Below, one piece after another: positions 50,832 through 58,473 of a stretch of 64,000 nucleotides of DNA. The notes under the pieces were generated by a model. That model worked only from the letters and a program-made list of their open reading frames with translations. It searched no databases and was not told the origin of the DNA. This DNA is from Actinomycetes bacterium (GTDB lineage Bacteria; Actinomycetota; Acidimicrobiia; Acidimicrobiales; RAAP-2): positions 1 to 64,000 of the forward strand of contig JAKANY010000010.1 in NCBI GenBank assembly GCA_021823525.1. The letters run 5' to 3'. Position numbers and translations under genes: made by a program. Position 1 is the stretch's first letter. Every line of letters begins with the position of its first letter.

Positions 50832-52015
50832 CGGCGCCCCGCTCGGCCCCGGCGGGCGCCCGTGGGCGTCGGGGCGCCCGGCCCGTCGAAGGGTTCGAGG
50901 CCCGCACCGAGTCCCTCGGCCACGATCGACCAGTCGTAGGTGGTCTGGGCGAGCTCGCGGGCCGCGGCGCCCATCACGGCGCGGCCGGCCGTGTCGGCCA
51001 GCAGCTCGTCGAGGACGTCGCGCAGCGCGGCGGTGCGCGACGGGTGGTCGACCACGCGGCCCGTGACCCCGTCGTGGACCGCCTCGTGGCTCCCCCCGGA
51101 GCGCCCGGCCACCTGGGCGACGCCACAGGCCCCCGCCTCGACGAAGACGATGCCGAAGCCCTCCTGCTCCAGGCCCGCCCAGCGGCGGCGGCAGTCCATG
51201 ACGAACAGGTCGCTCGCCGCCAGCCACGGACCCAGCTCCGCGTCGGGGACCCGACCGAGGAACCGCACCGGTGCGCTCTTCGCCCGTGCCAGACGCTCCA
51301 GTCGCCCCCGGTCGCGGCCGTCACCGCCGATCGCCACCACCAGGTTCGGCCAGCGCGCCTGGAGCTGGGCGGCGGCGCGAATCAGCACGTCCATCCCCTT
51401 GCGCGGGACGAGCCGCGAGTAGGAGGCGACGAGCAGCGCGTCGGCGGGCAGGCCCAGCCTCTCGCGCGTCGCCGCGCGTTCCTCGTCGCCCGCGGGCGCG
51501 AAACGCGCGGTGTCCACCCCCGGGGGCGCCACGACGATCGGCGGCGCCAGGTCGCCGGCCACCCGCCGCGCCTCCGCCGCGGGGTAGCCACCCGCCGCGA
51601 CCGCGACGCTGGCGTGGCGCAGGACGCGTCGAAGCGAGGAGGCGACCAGCGGCACGCGTCCCGGGATGGCCACCTCGGCCCCGTGGAGGACGACGCCGTA
51701 GGGCACGGAGAGGTGCGGACCGAGCAGCCCCAGCGGCCAGGCGGGATCCAGCAGGACGAGAGCGGGTCGGTGGCGACGGATCGCCGCCTCGATGACCGCC
51801 AGGGCGCGCGGCGTGGGCAGGTACAGGGTCGAGGCGGCGACCCGCTCGATCACGAGGTCGCTCGACGCGTCGAAGTGCGCCGCGCCGGCATCCGATGACG
51901 CGGTCACGATGGCGGCGCGACCCGGCTCGAGCCGTCGCCAGAGCTCGTGGAGGTAGACCTGGATTCCACCCGTCTTGGGCGGGAAGTCGTTGGTCACGAG
52001 GAGGTGGCGCGCCAC
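50828..52015 (-). CDS. GT4 glycosyltransferase, PimB-like mannosyltransferase
   Basis: A 395-residue GT-B fold glycosyltransferase of family GT4. HLLVTNDFPPKTGGIQVYLHEL, APPGVDTARFAP, SRLVPRKGMDVLI, GGDGRDRGRLERLA and the donor-site EQEGFGIVFVEAGACGV closely follow mycobacterial PimB, which mannosylates phosphatidylinositol mannoside with GDP-mannose. A role in PIM-like membrane glycolipid synthesis is likely but could be another alpha-hexosyl transfer. GTG 52015 has TAGCGT six bases upstream. Followed by the short LLM gene in a GTGA overlap. Confidence 0.85.
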   Translation of the reverse strand: MARHLLVTNDFPPKTGGIQVYLHELWRRLEPGRAAIVTASSDAGAAHFDASSDLVIERVAASTLYLPTPRALAVIEAAIRRHRPALVLLDPAWPLGLLGPHLSVPYGVVLHGAEVAIPGRVPLVASSLRRVLRHASVAVAAGGYPAAEARRVAGDLAPPIVVAPPGVDTARFAPAGDEERAATRERLGLPADALLVASYSRLVPRKGMDVLIRAAAQLQARWPNLVVAIGGDGRDRGRLERLARAKSAPVRFLGRVPDAELGPWLAASDLFVMDCRRRWAGLEQEGFGIVFVEAGACGVAQVAGRSGGSHEAVHDGVTGRVVDHPSRTAALRDVLDELLADTAGRAVMGAAARELAQTTYDWSIVAEGLGAGLEPFDGPGAPTPTGARRGRAGRR

Positions 52016-52021
52016 CGCCCC

Positions 52022-52027
52022 ACGCTA
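52022..52027 (-). promoter_or_regulatory. -10 box of the PimB-like gene (leaderless type)
   Basis: TAGCGT exactly six bases before the GTG at 52015. Confidence 0.6.
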
Positions 52028-52050
52028 CCGACTTGACGCGCGAGGACCCC

Positions 52051-52260
52051 TCAGCGGCCGCGGAACTTGAGGCGGGGCAGGAGACCCTGCCCCGTCAGCA
52101 GGGTCACGATGTCCGCCTCGCGCGGGCTCATGACCAGCTCCTCGGGCGGCCCGCCGAGCACGAAGTGCACGAGGCAGTCCTGGCACTGCGGCGTCCCTCG
52201 ACGCACGCACGAGTCGCAGCTGATCGATAGCTCGATGTCGGTGATGTCGCGTGGATCCAC
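52051..52260 (-). CDS. Small Cys-rich protein of unknown function
   Basis: A 69-residue protein. After MDPRDITDIELSI comes CDSCVRRGTPQCQDCLVHFVLGG, four Cys in a C-x2-C-x7-C-x2-C pattern that should bind zinc or an Fe-S cluster, then a helical PREADIVTLLTGQG segment. I do not recognise a named family. GTG 52260 has no ribosome site or TANNNT box, so it is probably read from the upstream thioredoxin-like gene 28 bases away. Confidence 0.65.
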   Translation of the reverse strand: MDPRDITDIELSISCDSCVRRGTPQCQDCLVHFVLGGPPEELVMSPREADIVTLLTGQGLLPRLKFRGR

Positions 52261-52288
52261 GCCGTGAGTCTGCGCCCCCCCTGTGACG

Positions 52289-52675
52289 TCAGGCGCGCGC
52301 GGCGCCGATCTCCTCGAGCACCTGCTCCCAGTCGAGCAGCGCGCCCTCGGCGATGATCACGGGTCCACGGGGCTCGACGAGGAGGTAGTGGGGTGCGAGG
52401 TCGACCTCCCAGCGTCGCAGCCACGCGGGCGCTCGCCACACGGCCGTCGCCTGGGGCCAGGGCCCCACGTGCGCGCTGACCACCACGACCGACGCCCCGT
52501 CGAGGGCGGGCGCACCGCCCAGGAACGGCCCGCAGCTCTCACATCCCGGTTTGACGACGAGGACCAGCGTGGGAGCGTCGAACGTCAGCTCGCGCGACGT
52601 GCCCGTCGGATCCGTGCCCGCCAGCGACGCCGGCCCGGGGCGCGGCGACACCGTCCCGAAGGATCGGGGCCTCAC
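52289..52675 (-). CDS. Thioredoxin-like protein
   Basis: A 128-residue protein with a thioredoxin-like pattern: beta strand TLVLVVKPGCESCGPFLGG with a CESC active-site-like motif (about residue 40), VVVVSAHVG, then DLAPHYLLVEPRGPVIIAEG in the place of the cis-Pro region. Overall length is slightly above thioredoxin and there is no signal peptide. GTG 52675 overlaps the stop of the zinc-ribbon gene as GTGA. Redox role inferred from the CxxC only. Confidence 0.65.
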   Translation of the reverse strand: MRPRSFGTVSPRPGPASLAGTDPTGTSRELTFDAPTLVLVVKPGCESCGPFLGGAPALDGASVVVVSAHVGPWPQATAVWRAPAWLRRWEVDLAPHYLLVEPRGPVIIAEGALLDWEQVLEEIGAARA

Positions 52676-52881
52676 GACTCGTCGTCGAAGGCCTCGACCG
52701 CGCGCCCGTGCCCGCACCACCGGCAGGTGACCGAGTCGACGTTCGCGGACAGCACCTCGGGCTCCTCGACCTCCAGTTCGCCTCCCACCGTGAAGTGGTA
52801 GAACGACCGAATCGACGTGGTCTCCACCACATCGAACCGTGTCAGGTTTCCGCACGCGTTGCACCGGTATCGAGTCGCCAC
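52672..52881 (-). CDS. Small zinc-ribbon protein
   Basis: A 69-residue protein with two CxxC knuckles, YRCNACGNLTRFDV near the N terminus and VTCRWCGHGRAVE near the C terminus, separated by about 43 residues: a zinc-ribbon layout. Function unknown. GTG 52881 lies six bases after TACGGT with no Shine-Dalgarno. It leads the trio zinc-ribbon, thioredoxin-like, Cys-rich protein. Confidence 0.75.
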   Translation of the reverse strand: MATRYRCNACGNLTRFDVVETTSIRSFYHFTVGGELEVEEPEVLSANVDSVTCRWCGHGRAVEAFDDES

Positions 52882-52887
52882 GTCCCT

Positions 52888-52893
52888 ACCGTA
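52888..52893 (-). promoter_or_regulatory. -10 box of the zinc-ribbon operon (leaderless type)
   Basis: TACGGT exactly six bases before the GTG at 52881. Confidence 0.6.
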
Positions 52894-52912
52894 CCGGCTC
52901 GGCAGAACGGTG

Positions 52913-53443
52913 CTATCGGCGCGTGGGCGTGGGTGGGACCTCGCGAGCCCGCGGGTCGACCGGCGTGCGAGACCACAGCGCGGCGCGAGCCGCGTGACGC
53001 TGGGCCTCGATCACCCGAGCGAGCGCCAACGGGTGGCGCACGAGGCCCAGCACCCAGGGTCCCGTCGCCGTCTCGACGACCACCAGCCCACGGGCGGTCA
53101 GCCGGTCGTGCAAGCCTCGCTCGACGTCGACGGCTCCGATGTCGTCCCACGAAAGAGTCGTCTGCGTGCGCCGTCCCAGGCCCGCCTGAACGGTGATACC
53201 CCCGGCGTGAACGTGAACCTTGTGCGAGCGCCAGCGCGCCGTGCGCACCACGGCGACCAGCGCGACCGGACCGGCGACGACGAGGTAGAGCCACGGCTGC
53301 CACGGCCCCAGGCCCCGGACGACGTCGACCACCTCTCGCGTGGACGCCACCACCGCCATCAGGAGGATCCAGGGGCGCGTGACGCCCGGTGAGACCGGGG
53401 TCACCGACACGGTGGCGTCCTCAACCCCCGCACGATCGAACAC
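52913..53443 (-). CDS. PH-like domain membrane protein
   Basis: A 176-residue protein with two hydrophobic segments (RPWILLMAVVAS and PWLYLVVAGPVALVAVV, about 20-70) followed by a bacterial PH-like domain (HKVHVHAGGITVQAGLGRRTQTTLSWDDIGAVDVERG), as in YdbT/DUF-type bPH proteins. Function unknown. Start at GTG 53443 is chosen because TACATT stands exactly six bases before it; GTGs further upstream (for example before SYIEDV) cannot be excluded. Confidence 0.65.
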   Translation of the reverse strand: MFDRAGVEDATVSVTPVSPGVTRPWILLMAVVASTREVVDVVRGLGPWQPWLYLVVAGPVALVAVVRTARWRSHKVHVHAGGITVQAGLGRRTQTTLSWDDIGAVDVERGLHDRLTARGLVVVETATGPWVLGLVRHPLALARVIEAQRHAARAALWSRTPVDPRAREVPPTPTRR

Positions 53444-53449
53444 ATCCTC

Positions 53450-53455
53450 AATGTA
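53450..53455 (-). promoter_or_regulatory. -10 box of the PH-like gene (leaderless type)
   Basis: TACATT exactly six bases before the GTG at 53443; it decides the chosen start. Confidence 0.45.
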
Positions 53456-53583
53456 GGACACGTCGGTGACACCCACGCGTGACCGCGGGGGCCTCGCTCC
53501 CGAGTCGGGCACAGCGCCCGACGTCCCGAGATCGCCGGGCGTCCACGGGCTTCCCAGCGCACCGCGCGTCCCGTCGCCTGCTC

Positions 53584-53589
53584 TAGACT
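53584..53589 (+). promoter_or_regulatory. -10 box of tRNA-Gly
   Basis: TAGACT twelve bases before the mature 5' end of tRNA-Gly, allowing a short 5' leader, unlike the Arg and Lys genes. Confidence 0.5.
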
Positions 53590-53601
53590 GAGCGGGCTTT
53601 C

Positions 53602-53672
53602 GCGGGTGTAGCTCAATGGTAGAGTTCCAGCCTTCCAAGCTGGCCATGCGGGTTCGATTCCCGTCGCCCGCT
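53602..53672 (+). tRNA. tRNA-Gly (UCC)
   Basis: Acceptor GCGGGTG/CGCCCGC (one G-U pair), D arm GCTC/GAGT, anticodon stem CCAGC/GCTGG with loop CTTCCAA (anticodon TCC), four-base variable loop CCAT, T arm GCGGG-TTCGATT-CCCGT, discriminator T. CCA not encoded. Confidence 0.97.
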
Positions 53673-53703
53673 CCCCGCGCGATCGGCGAGCGATCGCGAG
53701 TGG

Positions 53704-54297
53704 TCACGCCACGTGCGACTGTGACGTCCCCGGGCCCTTGCCCGTCGGAGCCGCTCGCAGGCTGCGGCGGCGGTTGGGCCCGACGACCCGGCCCGGGACC
53801 CCGACGACGACGCTGCCGGCAGGCACGTCCTTCGTGACGACGGCCTGAGCGCCGATCGCCGAGTCGTCGCCGATCGTGACCGGGCCCAGGATCACCGACC
53901 CCGCGCCCAGAACGACGCGATCGCCCACCGTCGGGTGACGCTTGCCACGACTCATCGACACTCCGCCGAGCGTCACGCCGTGGAACATCACGACGTCGTC
54001 GCCGACCTCCGCGGTCTCCCCGATGATGACGCCGATGGCGTGATCGATGAAGAGGCGGTGGCCGATCGTGGCGGCCGGGTGGATCTCCACTCCCGTCAGC
54101 ATGCGCACGATCGAGCTGAGAAGGCGCGCGCTCAGGAGGTGTCCATGGCGCCAGAGGCAACTCGCGATCCGGTGGCCCCAGATGGCGTGGACGCCCGGGT
54201 ACGTCAGGGCGACTTCCCAGGCGTTTCGCGCGGCCGGGTCGTTGTCGAGCGCGGCGTGCAGGTCGTCGCGCAGCTCGGTGCGCAGCTGGCTCAACAT
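53704..54297 (-). CDS. cysE: Serine O-acetyltransferase
   Basis: A 197-residue CysE, which acetylates serine with acetyl-CoA to give O-acetylserine for cysteine synthesis. A helical N-terminal part (1-70) precedes the left-handed beta-helix of hexapeptide repeats with EIHPAATIGHRLFIDHAIGVIIGETAEVGDDV and MFHGVTLGG; the two His residues are catalytic. It is the shorter form (E. coli 273). ATG 54297 overlaps the cysK stop as TGATG. Confidence 0.96.
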   Translation of the reverse strand: MLSQLRTELRDDLHAALDNDPAARNAWEVALTYPGVHAIWGHRIASCLWRHGHLLSARLLSSIVRMLTGVEIHPAATIGHRLFIDHAIGVIIGETAEVGDDVVMFHGVTLGGVSMSRGKRHPTVGDRVVLGAGSVILGPVTIGDDSAIGAQAVVTKDVPAGSVVVGVPGRVVGPNRRRSLRAAPTGKGPGTSQSHVA

Positions 54298-55226
54298 CAG
54301 TCGCCCAGCCCCTCGAAGAGCGCCGTCGAGAGATACCGCTCGCCAAAGGAGGGGATGATCACGACGATGGTCTGACCCGCCGACTCCGGCCGAGCCGCGA
54401 CGTCGAGGGCCGCGCGGACCGCGGCGCCCGAGGAGATGCCCACGAGGAGCCCCTCGCGCGTGGCCATGGCCCGGGATGCCGCGAAGGCATCGGCGTTCTG
54501 GACCGTGATCACCTCGTCGACGACCGAGGCGTCGTAGTTGGCGGGGACGAAACCGGCCCCGATGCCCTGGAGCGGGTGCGGCCCCTTCTCGCCACCCGAG
54601 AGAACCGGCGACGCGCTCGGCTCGACGGCGATCATCCGGACGGCCGGCTTCTTGGCCTTGAGCCCCCGGCCCACGCCTGTGATCGTGCCACCGGTTCCGA
54701 CGCCGGCCACCACGACATCGACGGCGCCTTCGGTGTCGTCCCAGATCTCCTGGGCCGTGGTGGCCTCGTGGAAGGCCGGGTTCGCCGGATTCTCGAACTG
54801 CTGGGGCATGAAGTAGCCGTGCTCGCGCTGAAGCTCGGCCGCCTTGGCGATGGCTGCGCCCATGCCCCCGGGTCCGGGAGTGAGGACGAGTTCGGCGCCG
54901 TAGCCTCGCAGCAGCATCCGCCGCTCCAGGCTCATCGTCTCGGGCATCGTCAGCACGCAGCGGTACCCGCGAGCCGCGGCGATCATCGCGAGCGCGATGC
55001 CTGTGTTCCCACTCGTGGGCTCGACGATCGTGTCCCCCGGGTGCAGCAGGCCGGCCGCCTCGGCCGCGTCGACCATGCCCAGCGCCGCGCGGTCCTTGAC
55101 CGAGCCCGAGGGGTTGTAGTACTCCAGCTTCGCCACGACGGTCACCTGCGCGGGGTCGACCAAGTGGTTGAGCCGAACCAGCGGGGTCCCTCCCACCAGT
55201 GCCGTGATGTCCGTCGCGATGCGCAT
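54297..55226 (-). CDS. cysK: Cysteine synthase A
   Basis: A 309-residue O-acetylserine sulfhydrylase. PLP Lys in [12 protein letters not shown], substrate loop [13 protein letters not shown], phosphate loop [12 protein letters not shown] and [12 protein letters not shown] all match the standard enzyme; the C-terminal [11 protein letters not shown] is the part that is bound by the CysE tail. It makes cysteine from O-acetylserine and sulfide and is co-translated with cysE. ATG 55226 is weakly preceded by AAAGG. An ATTCCC palindrome lies upstream. Confidence 0.97.
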   Translation of the reverse strand: MRIATDITALVGGTPLVRLNHLVDPAQVTVVAKLEYYNPSGSVKDRAALGMVDAAEAAGLLHPGDTIVEPTSGNTGIALAMIAAARGYRCVLTMPETMSLERRMLLRGYGAELVLTPGPGGMGAAIAKAAELQREHGYFMPQQFENPANPAFHEATTAQEIWDDTEGAVDVVVAGVGTGGTITGVGRGLKAKKPAVRMIAVEPSASPVLSGGEKGPHPLQGIGAGFVPANYDASVVDEVITVQNADAFAASRAMATREGLLVGISSGAAVRAALDVAARPESAGQTIVVIIPSFGERYLSTALFEGLGD

Positions 55227-55272
55227 GACTGAGGCCTTTCTCGTCGTCGACTCGGGTGAAGCGCTGAATTAT

Positions 55273-55304
55273 GACTAAATGAGTCTGGATTCCCTGTTGG
55301 GAAT
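55273..55304. promoter_or_regulatory. Candidate operator upstream of cysK
   Basis: Perfect inverted repeat ATTCCC-TGTT-GGGAAT (55289-55304), beside GACT-AAATG-AGTC (55273-55285), in the A/T-rich divergent region between cysK and the secreted repeat protein. CATAAT on the minus strand near 55267-55272 is a possible cysK -10. The arms resemble Rrf2-type sulfur regulator sites (inference). Confidence 0.45.
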
Positions 55305-55399
55305 GTTAGCGGGGGCGACACGGGGGGTGACAGTTTTTTTCCCCACCTGCTCGCGATACCGTGGGGGCACTTGAGCCGAACCAGGGGGGGTCCGACACG

Positions 55400-57031
55400 A
55401 TGAGGGTGGCCCGGGGAGCGCGCGCGACAGCACTGGCGGTCGGCCTGCTCGCGGCGTGGCCGGCCGCGGCGCTGGCGGGCGGTGGGCCCGTGGTGACCCT
55501 CGCGGCCCAGGTCAACGCGGGCGGTGCCGCCGTGACCACCTCCCTGGCCTGCCCGACGGTGGGCAGCTGCGTCGCGGGAGGCTTCTACACCGACGCCAGC
55601 GGGAACCACCAGGCCTTCATCGCCCAGCAGGTCGACGGCAACTGGGGCACGGTCGTGCGCCTAGCCGGCGCCCTCAACTTGGGCGGCAACGCCTCGGCCA
55701 CCGACATCAGCTGCCCGGGCCTGGGCAGCTGCGTGGCGGTCGGCTTCTACACCGACGTCGCTGACCAGCACCAGGCGTTCCTGGTCGAGGAAACCGATGG
55801 CGTGTGGGGATCGACGCAGACCACGGCGGGCGTCCTCAACGCGGGGGGCGACGCCGTCGCGACCACGGTGAGCTGCGCGGCGGCGGGCAGCTGCGTCGTC
55901 GGTGGGCGCTACCGCGATGCGGCCGGCACGCAGCGCGCCTTCGCCGCGCTCGAGACGGGCGGCGCGTGGGGCGAGGCCGCGCAGGTCGGTGGCGTGGCCG
56001 CTAGCGGGGACAACGCCTCGGTGACCGCGTCGGCGTGTCCGGCGGTCGGCGCGTGCGTCGTGGGTGGGTCCGTCGCCGCCGGCGGCAACACGGTGGCCTT
56101 CGTGGACGCCGAGCACAACGACCTGTGGGGCAAGCCCGTGGACCCGGTCCCGACGTCCGTCGCGAGCTCGAGCGCGATCGCCGCGCTGGCCTGCGCCAGC
56201 GCCCAGTCGTGCGCCGCCGTGGGCTCGGCGAGCACCGCGAGCGGGCGACGAGCCGTGGCCGTGCTCGAGACGAACGGCACTTGGGGCGCGCCCAGTGTGG
56301 TGGCCGGGCCGGGGCGGTCGGCGGGCCCGACGAGCGGCACGGCCGTCGCGTGCCCGGCTCCGTCCACGTGCACGCTGGTGGGCACGGTGTCGTCCTCGAC
56401 GGGCGCCACCTCGGCGTTCGTGGCCAGCGAGACCGCGGGCACCTGGACTCCGAGCCACACCCTGGCGCCCGTGGCCGGCGTGGCGGGACTCGTCGTCACC
56501 GACGAGGCCCCGTGGGCCGTGGCGTGCCCCTCGATCGGCTCGTGCGTGGCGACCGGCCAGCTGACGCTCGCGGTCGGCGGACCTGCCGCCTTCGTCGCGC
56601 GCCAGCAGTCCGGGCACTGGGGACGCGCGCTCCTCGTGGCCCAGGGCGACAACGTCGGCCGCGACGCCGCATCCTTCATCCTGGCGTGCGACGGGACGGG
56701 TGCCTGCGAGATCGGCGGGCGCTACACCGACGCGTCGCGCCACTTCCAGTCCTTTGTCGCGACCGCCCCCGCCTTCGAGCCGGTGATCGTGGTCACCGGC
56801 GTGCACGGAACGGTCCCCGCCAGCGGCGCAGCCAACGTCGTCATCGCCGGCAGCGGCTTCTTTGGAGCAGTGCGCGTTCGCGCGGCGGGTCTCGTGCTGC
56901 GCGTCGTGGCCGTCGCGCCCACGCGCCTCGTCCTGCGCGTCGTGCGATCGCACGTGGCGCCCGGTCGCCACCTCCTGACCGTGGTCGACCCCGACGGCAG
57001 CAGCGCGGTCACCAGCTTCGTTCAGCGCTGA
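55400..57031 (+). CDS. Secreted protein with eight C-x5-C repeats and a C-terminal IPT/TIG-like domain
   Basis: A 543-residue exported protein. Signal peptide 1-26 (ALAVGLLAAWPAAALA). Then eight repeats of about 54 residues, each with a C-x5-C pair: Cys 51/57, 105/111, 159/165, 213/219, 265/271, 318/324, 376/382 and 430/436. The unit reads roughly SCPxxGSCVxxGxYTDAxGxQxAFVxxExxGxWG, a beta-propeller-like pattern with a probable disulfide per blade. Residues 459-543 look like an IPT/TIG immunoglobulin-like fold (VTGVHGTVPASGAANVVIAGSGF). ATG 55400 follows a GGGGGGG ribosome site. Probably a surface adhesive or binding protein; function unknown. Confidence 0.82.
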   Translation: MRVARGARATALAVGLLAAWPAAALAGGGPVVTLAAQVNAGGAAVTTSLACPTVGSCVAGGFYTDASGNHQAFIAQQVDGNWGTVVRLAGALNLGGNASATDISCPGLGSCVAVGFYTDVADQHQAFLVEETDGVWGSTQTTAGVLNAGGDAVATTVSCAAAGSCVVGGRYRDAAGTQRAFAALETGGAWGEAAQVGGVAASGDNASVTASACPAVGACVVGGSVAAGGNTVAFVDAEHNDLWGKPVDPVPTSVASSSAIAALACASAQSCAAVGSASTASGRRAVAVLETNGTWGAPSVVAGPGRSAGPTSGTAVACPAPSTCTLVGTVSSSTGATSAFVASETAGTWTPSHTLAPVAGVAGLVVTDEAPWAVACPSIGSCVATGQLTLAVGGPAAFVARQQSGHWGRALLVAQGDNVGRDAASFILACDGTGACEIGGRYTDASRHFQSFVATAPAFEPVIVVTGVHGTVPASGAANVVIAGSGFFGAVRVRAAGLVLRVVAVAPTRLVLRVVRSHVAPGRHLLTVVDPDGSSAVTSFVQR

Positions 57032-57053
57032 CGCGCGGGCCGGTCGCCGGCGA

Positions 57054-58025
57054 CTACTGGTGGCCCGCGACGGGATGCGGCTGGTAGGGCGACTCGAGTG
57101 CGGCGACCTCGTCGTCGTCGAGCCGGAGGGCCAACGCGGCCACCGCATCAGAGAGGTGGTGCGCCTTGGTCGCGCCCACGATGGGACTCGCGACGACAGA
57201 TTTCGTGAGGAGCCAGGCGAGGGCTACCTGGGCCGGCGGCACGCCACGGCGCTGCGCGACGCTGATCGTGGCCGCCACGATGGCCTGGTCGCTGTCGTGA
57301 TAGAGGCCCGCACCGAAGGGGTCCTGTCCCGAGCGATGCGTCGACTCGCCCCACGGGCGCGCGAGGCGCCCTCGGGCCAGCGGGCTCCAGGGGATCGACG
57401 AGATCCCCTGGTCCGCTAGCAGGGGCAGCATCTCACGCTCCTCCTCGCGGTAGAGGAGGTTGTAGTGGTTCTGCATCGACACGAAGCGCGCCCAGCCGTG
57501 CCGGTCGGCCAGGTAGAGCGACTTGGCGAACTGCCAGGCGAACATCGAGGACGCCCCCAGGTAGCGCACCTTGCCCGAGCGCACCAGTCCGTCGAGCGTC
57601 TCGAGGGTCTCCTCGATGGGTGTGTGGGGGTCCCAGCGGTGGATCTGGTAGAGGTCGATGTAGTCCGTGCGCAGCCGCCGCAGGCTGGCGTCGACCTCGC
57701 GCAAGATGGCCTTGCGCGAGAGCCCTTGACCATTGGGGTCGTCGTGCATGCGCCCGTTCACTTTGGTCGCCAGGACCACCTCGTCGCGCCGCACGAGCTG
57801 CCAGAGCACGTCACCCGTGATCTCCTCGCTCGAGCCCGCCGAGTAGACGTTGGCGGTGTCGAAGAAGGTGACGCCCGCCTCGACCGCCTGGCGGTAGAAG
57901 GGCTCCGCCTCGTCACGATCGAGCGACCAGGGCTGATTGCCCTGGCCGGGCCGCCCGTAACTCATCAGTCCGAGGCAGATCCGCGACACGCGCAGACCGG
58001 TGGGTCCCAGGTTCACGTACTCCAT
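57054..58025 (-). CDS. Aldo/keto reductase
   Basis: A 323-residue TIM-barrel NADPH-dependent oxidoreductase. MEYVNLGPTGLRVSRICLGLMSYG, FFDTANVYSAGSSEEITG (catalytic Asp and Tyr), VLATKVNGRM (Lys), YIDLYQIHRWDPHTPIEETL (His) and the C-terminal ASPIVGATKAHHL are typical of the YajO/Tas-like AKR group. Substrate unknown. ATG 58025 has TACCAT six bases upstream and no ribosome site; its first bases overlap the end of the DCC gene. Confidence 0.93.
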   Translation of the reverse strand: MEYVNLGPTGLRVSRICLGLMSYGRPGQGNQPWSLDRDEAEPFYRQAVEAGVTFFDTANVYSAGSSEEITGDVLWQLVRRDEVVLATKVNGRMHDDPNGQGLSRKAILREVDASLRRLRTDYIDLYQIHRWDPHTPIEETLETLDGLVRSGKVRYLGASSMFAWQFAKSLYLADRHGWARFVSMQNHYNLLYREEEREMLPLLADQGISSIPWSPLARGRLARPWGESTHRSGQDPFGAGLYHDSDQAIVAATISVAQRRGVPPAQVALAWLLTKSVVASPIVGATKAHHLSDAVAALALRLDDDEVAALESPYQPHPVAGHQ

Positions 58026-58402
58026 GGGCTCATGGTAGGCGCCGCCCCCCGGCTCCGGTCCCGGCAGCCACGGGCGCAGCGGTGCCGCGCGACCAGCGCG
58101 TAGAGCCGCTCGGCGACGCGCAGCACGCCGCGCTGGCCCAGCCCACGAGCGACGACCCGCCATGGTCCGCCGAGCGCGTCCACGGCCAGGACGAGGGCCG
58201 CCGCGCCGCCCACGACCGACTCGCCCTCGACCCACCACACGCTCGCATCGAGTTGTGCGTCGCTCAGCCGGTGGGAGTCGCGCCGCCACACGTCCGCCTC
58301 GACGGCGGCGACGTCCGCGGGCCAGCGCCGCTGGCCCCAGCGCGCGAGCACGCGGCACCGCGGGCAGGACCCGTCGAAGACGATGGTCGCGCGAGCGCTC
58401 AC
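58013..58402 (-). CDS. DCC family thiol-disulfide oxidoreductase-like protein (DUF393)
   Basis: A 129-residue DUF393 protein with the family motif FDGSCPRCRVLARWG at the N terminus (DxxCPxC), a central VWWVEGESVVGGAAAL and C-terminal Cys in ARHRCARGCRD. The family has a thioredoxin-like fold and a proposed redox role. GTG 58402 stands six bases after TAGGGT. It overlaps the aldo/keto reductase start by 13 bases and is divergent from the MFS gene. Confidence 0.85.
   Translation of the reverse strand: MSARATIVFDGSCPRCRVLARWGQRRWPADVAAVEADVWRRDSHRLSDAQLDASVWWVEGESVVGGAAALVLAVDALGGPWRVVARGLGQRGVLRVAERLYALVARHRCARGCRDRSRGAAPTMSPWST
58032..58037 (-). promoter_or_regulatory. -10 box of the aldo/keto reductase gene (leaderless type)
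   Basis: TACCAT exactly six bases before the ATG at 58025, inside the end of the DCC gene. Confidence 0.5.
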
Positions 58403-58408
58403 GCCCGG

Positions 58409-58414
58409 ACCCTA
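58409..58414 (-). promoter_or_regulatory. -10 box of the DCC gene (leaderless type)
   Basis: TAGGGT exactly six bases before the GTG at 58402. Confidence 0.6.
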
Positions 58415-58461
58415 CCGGTGTGCCGGTGGCGGGAAGGTCGTTGAGGCCCGAGGGCGCCGTC

Positions 58462-58467
58462 TAGGTT
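58462..58467 (+). promoter_or_regulatory. -10 box of the MFS gene (leaderless type)
   Basis: TAGGTT exactly six bases before the GTG at 58474. TTGAGG about 15 bases upstream (58441-58446) is a plausible -35. Confidence 0.6.
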
Positions 58468-58473
58468 GGCCCC

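Noticed and set aside
53444-54346. 477-codon version of the PH-like protein reaching into cysE
   Set aside because: The extension is antisense to cysE and crosses tRNA-Gly; the TACATT-N6-GTG start gives a sensible protein.
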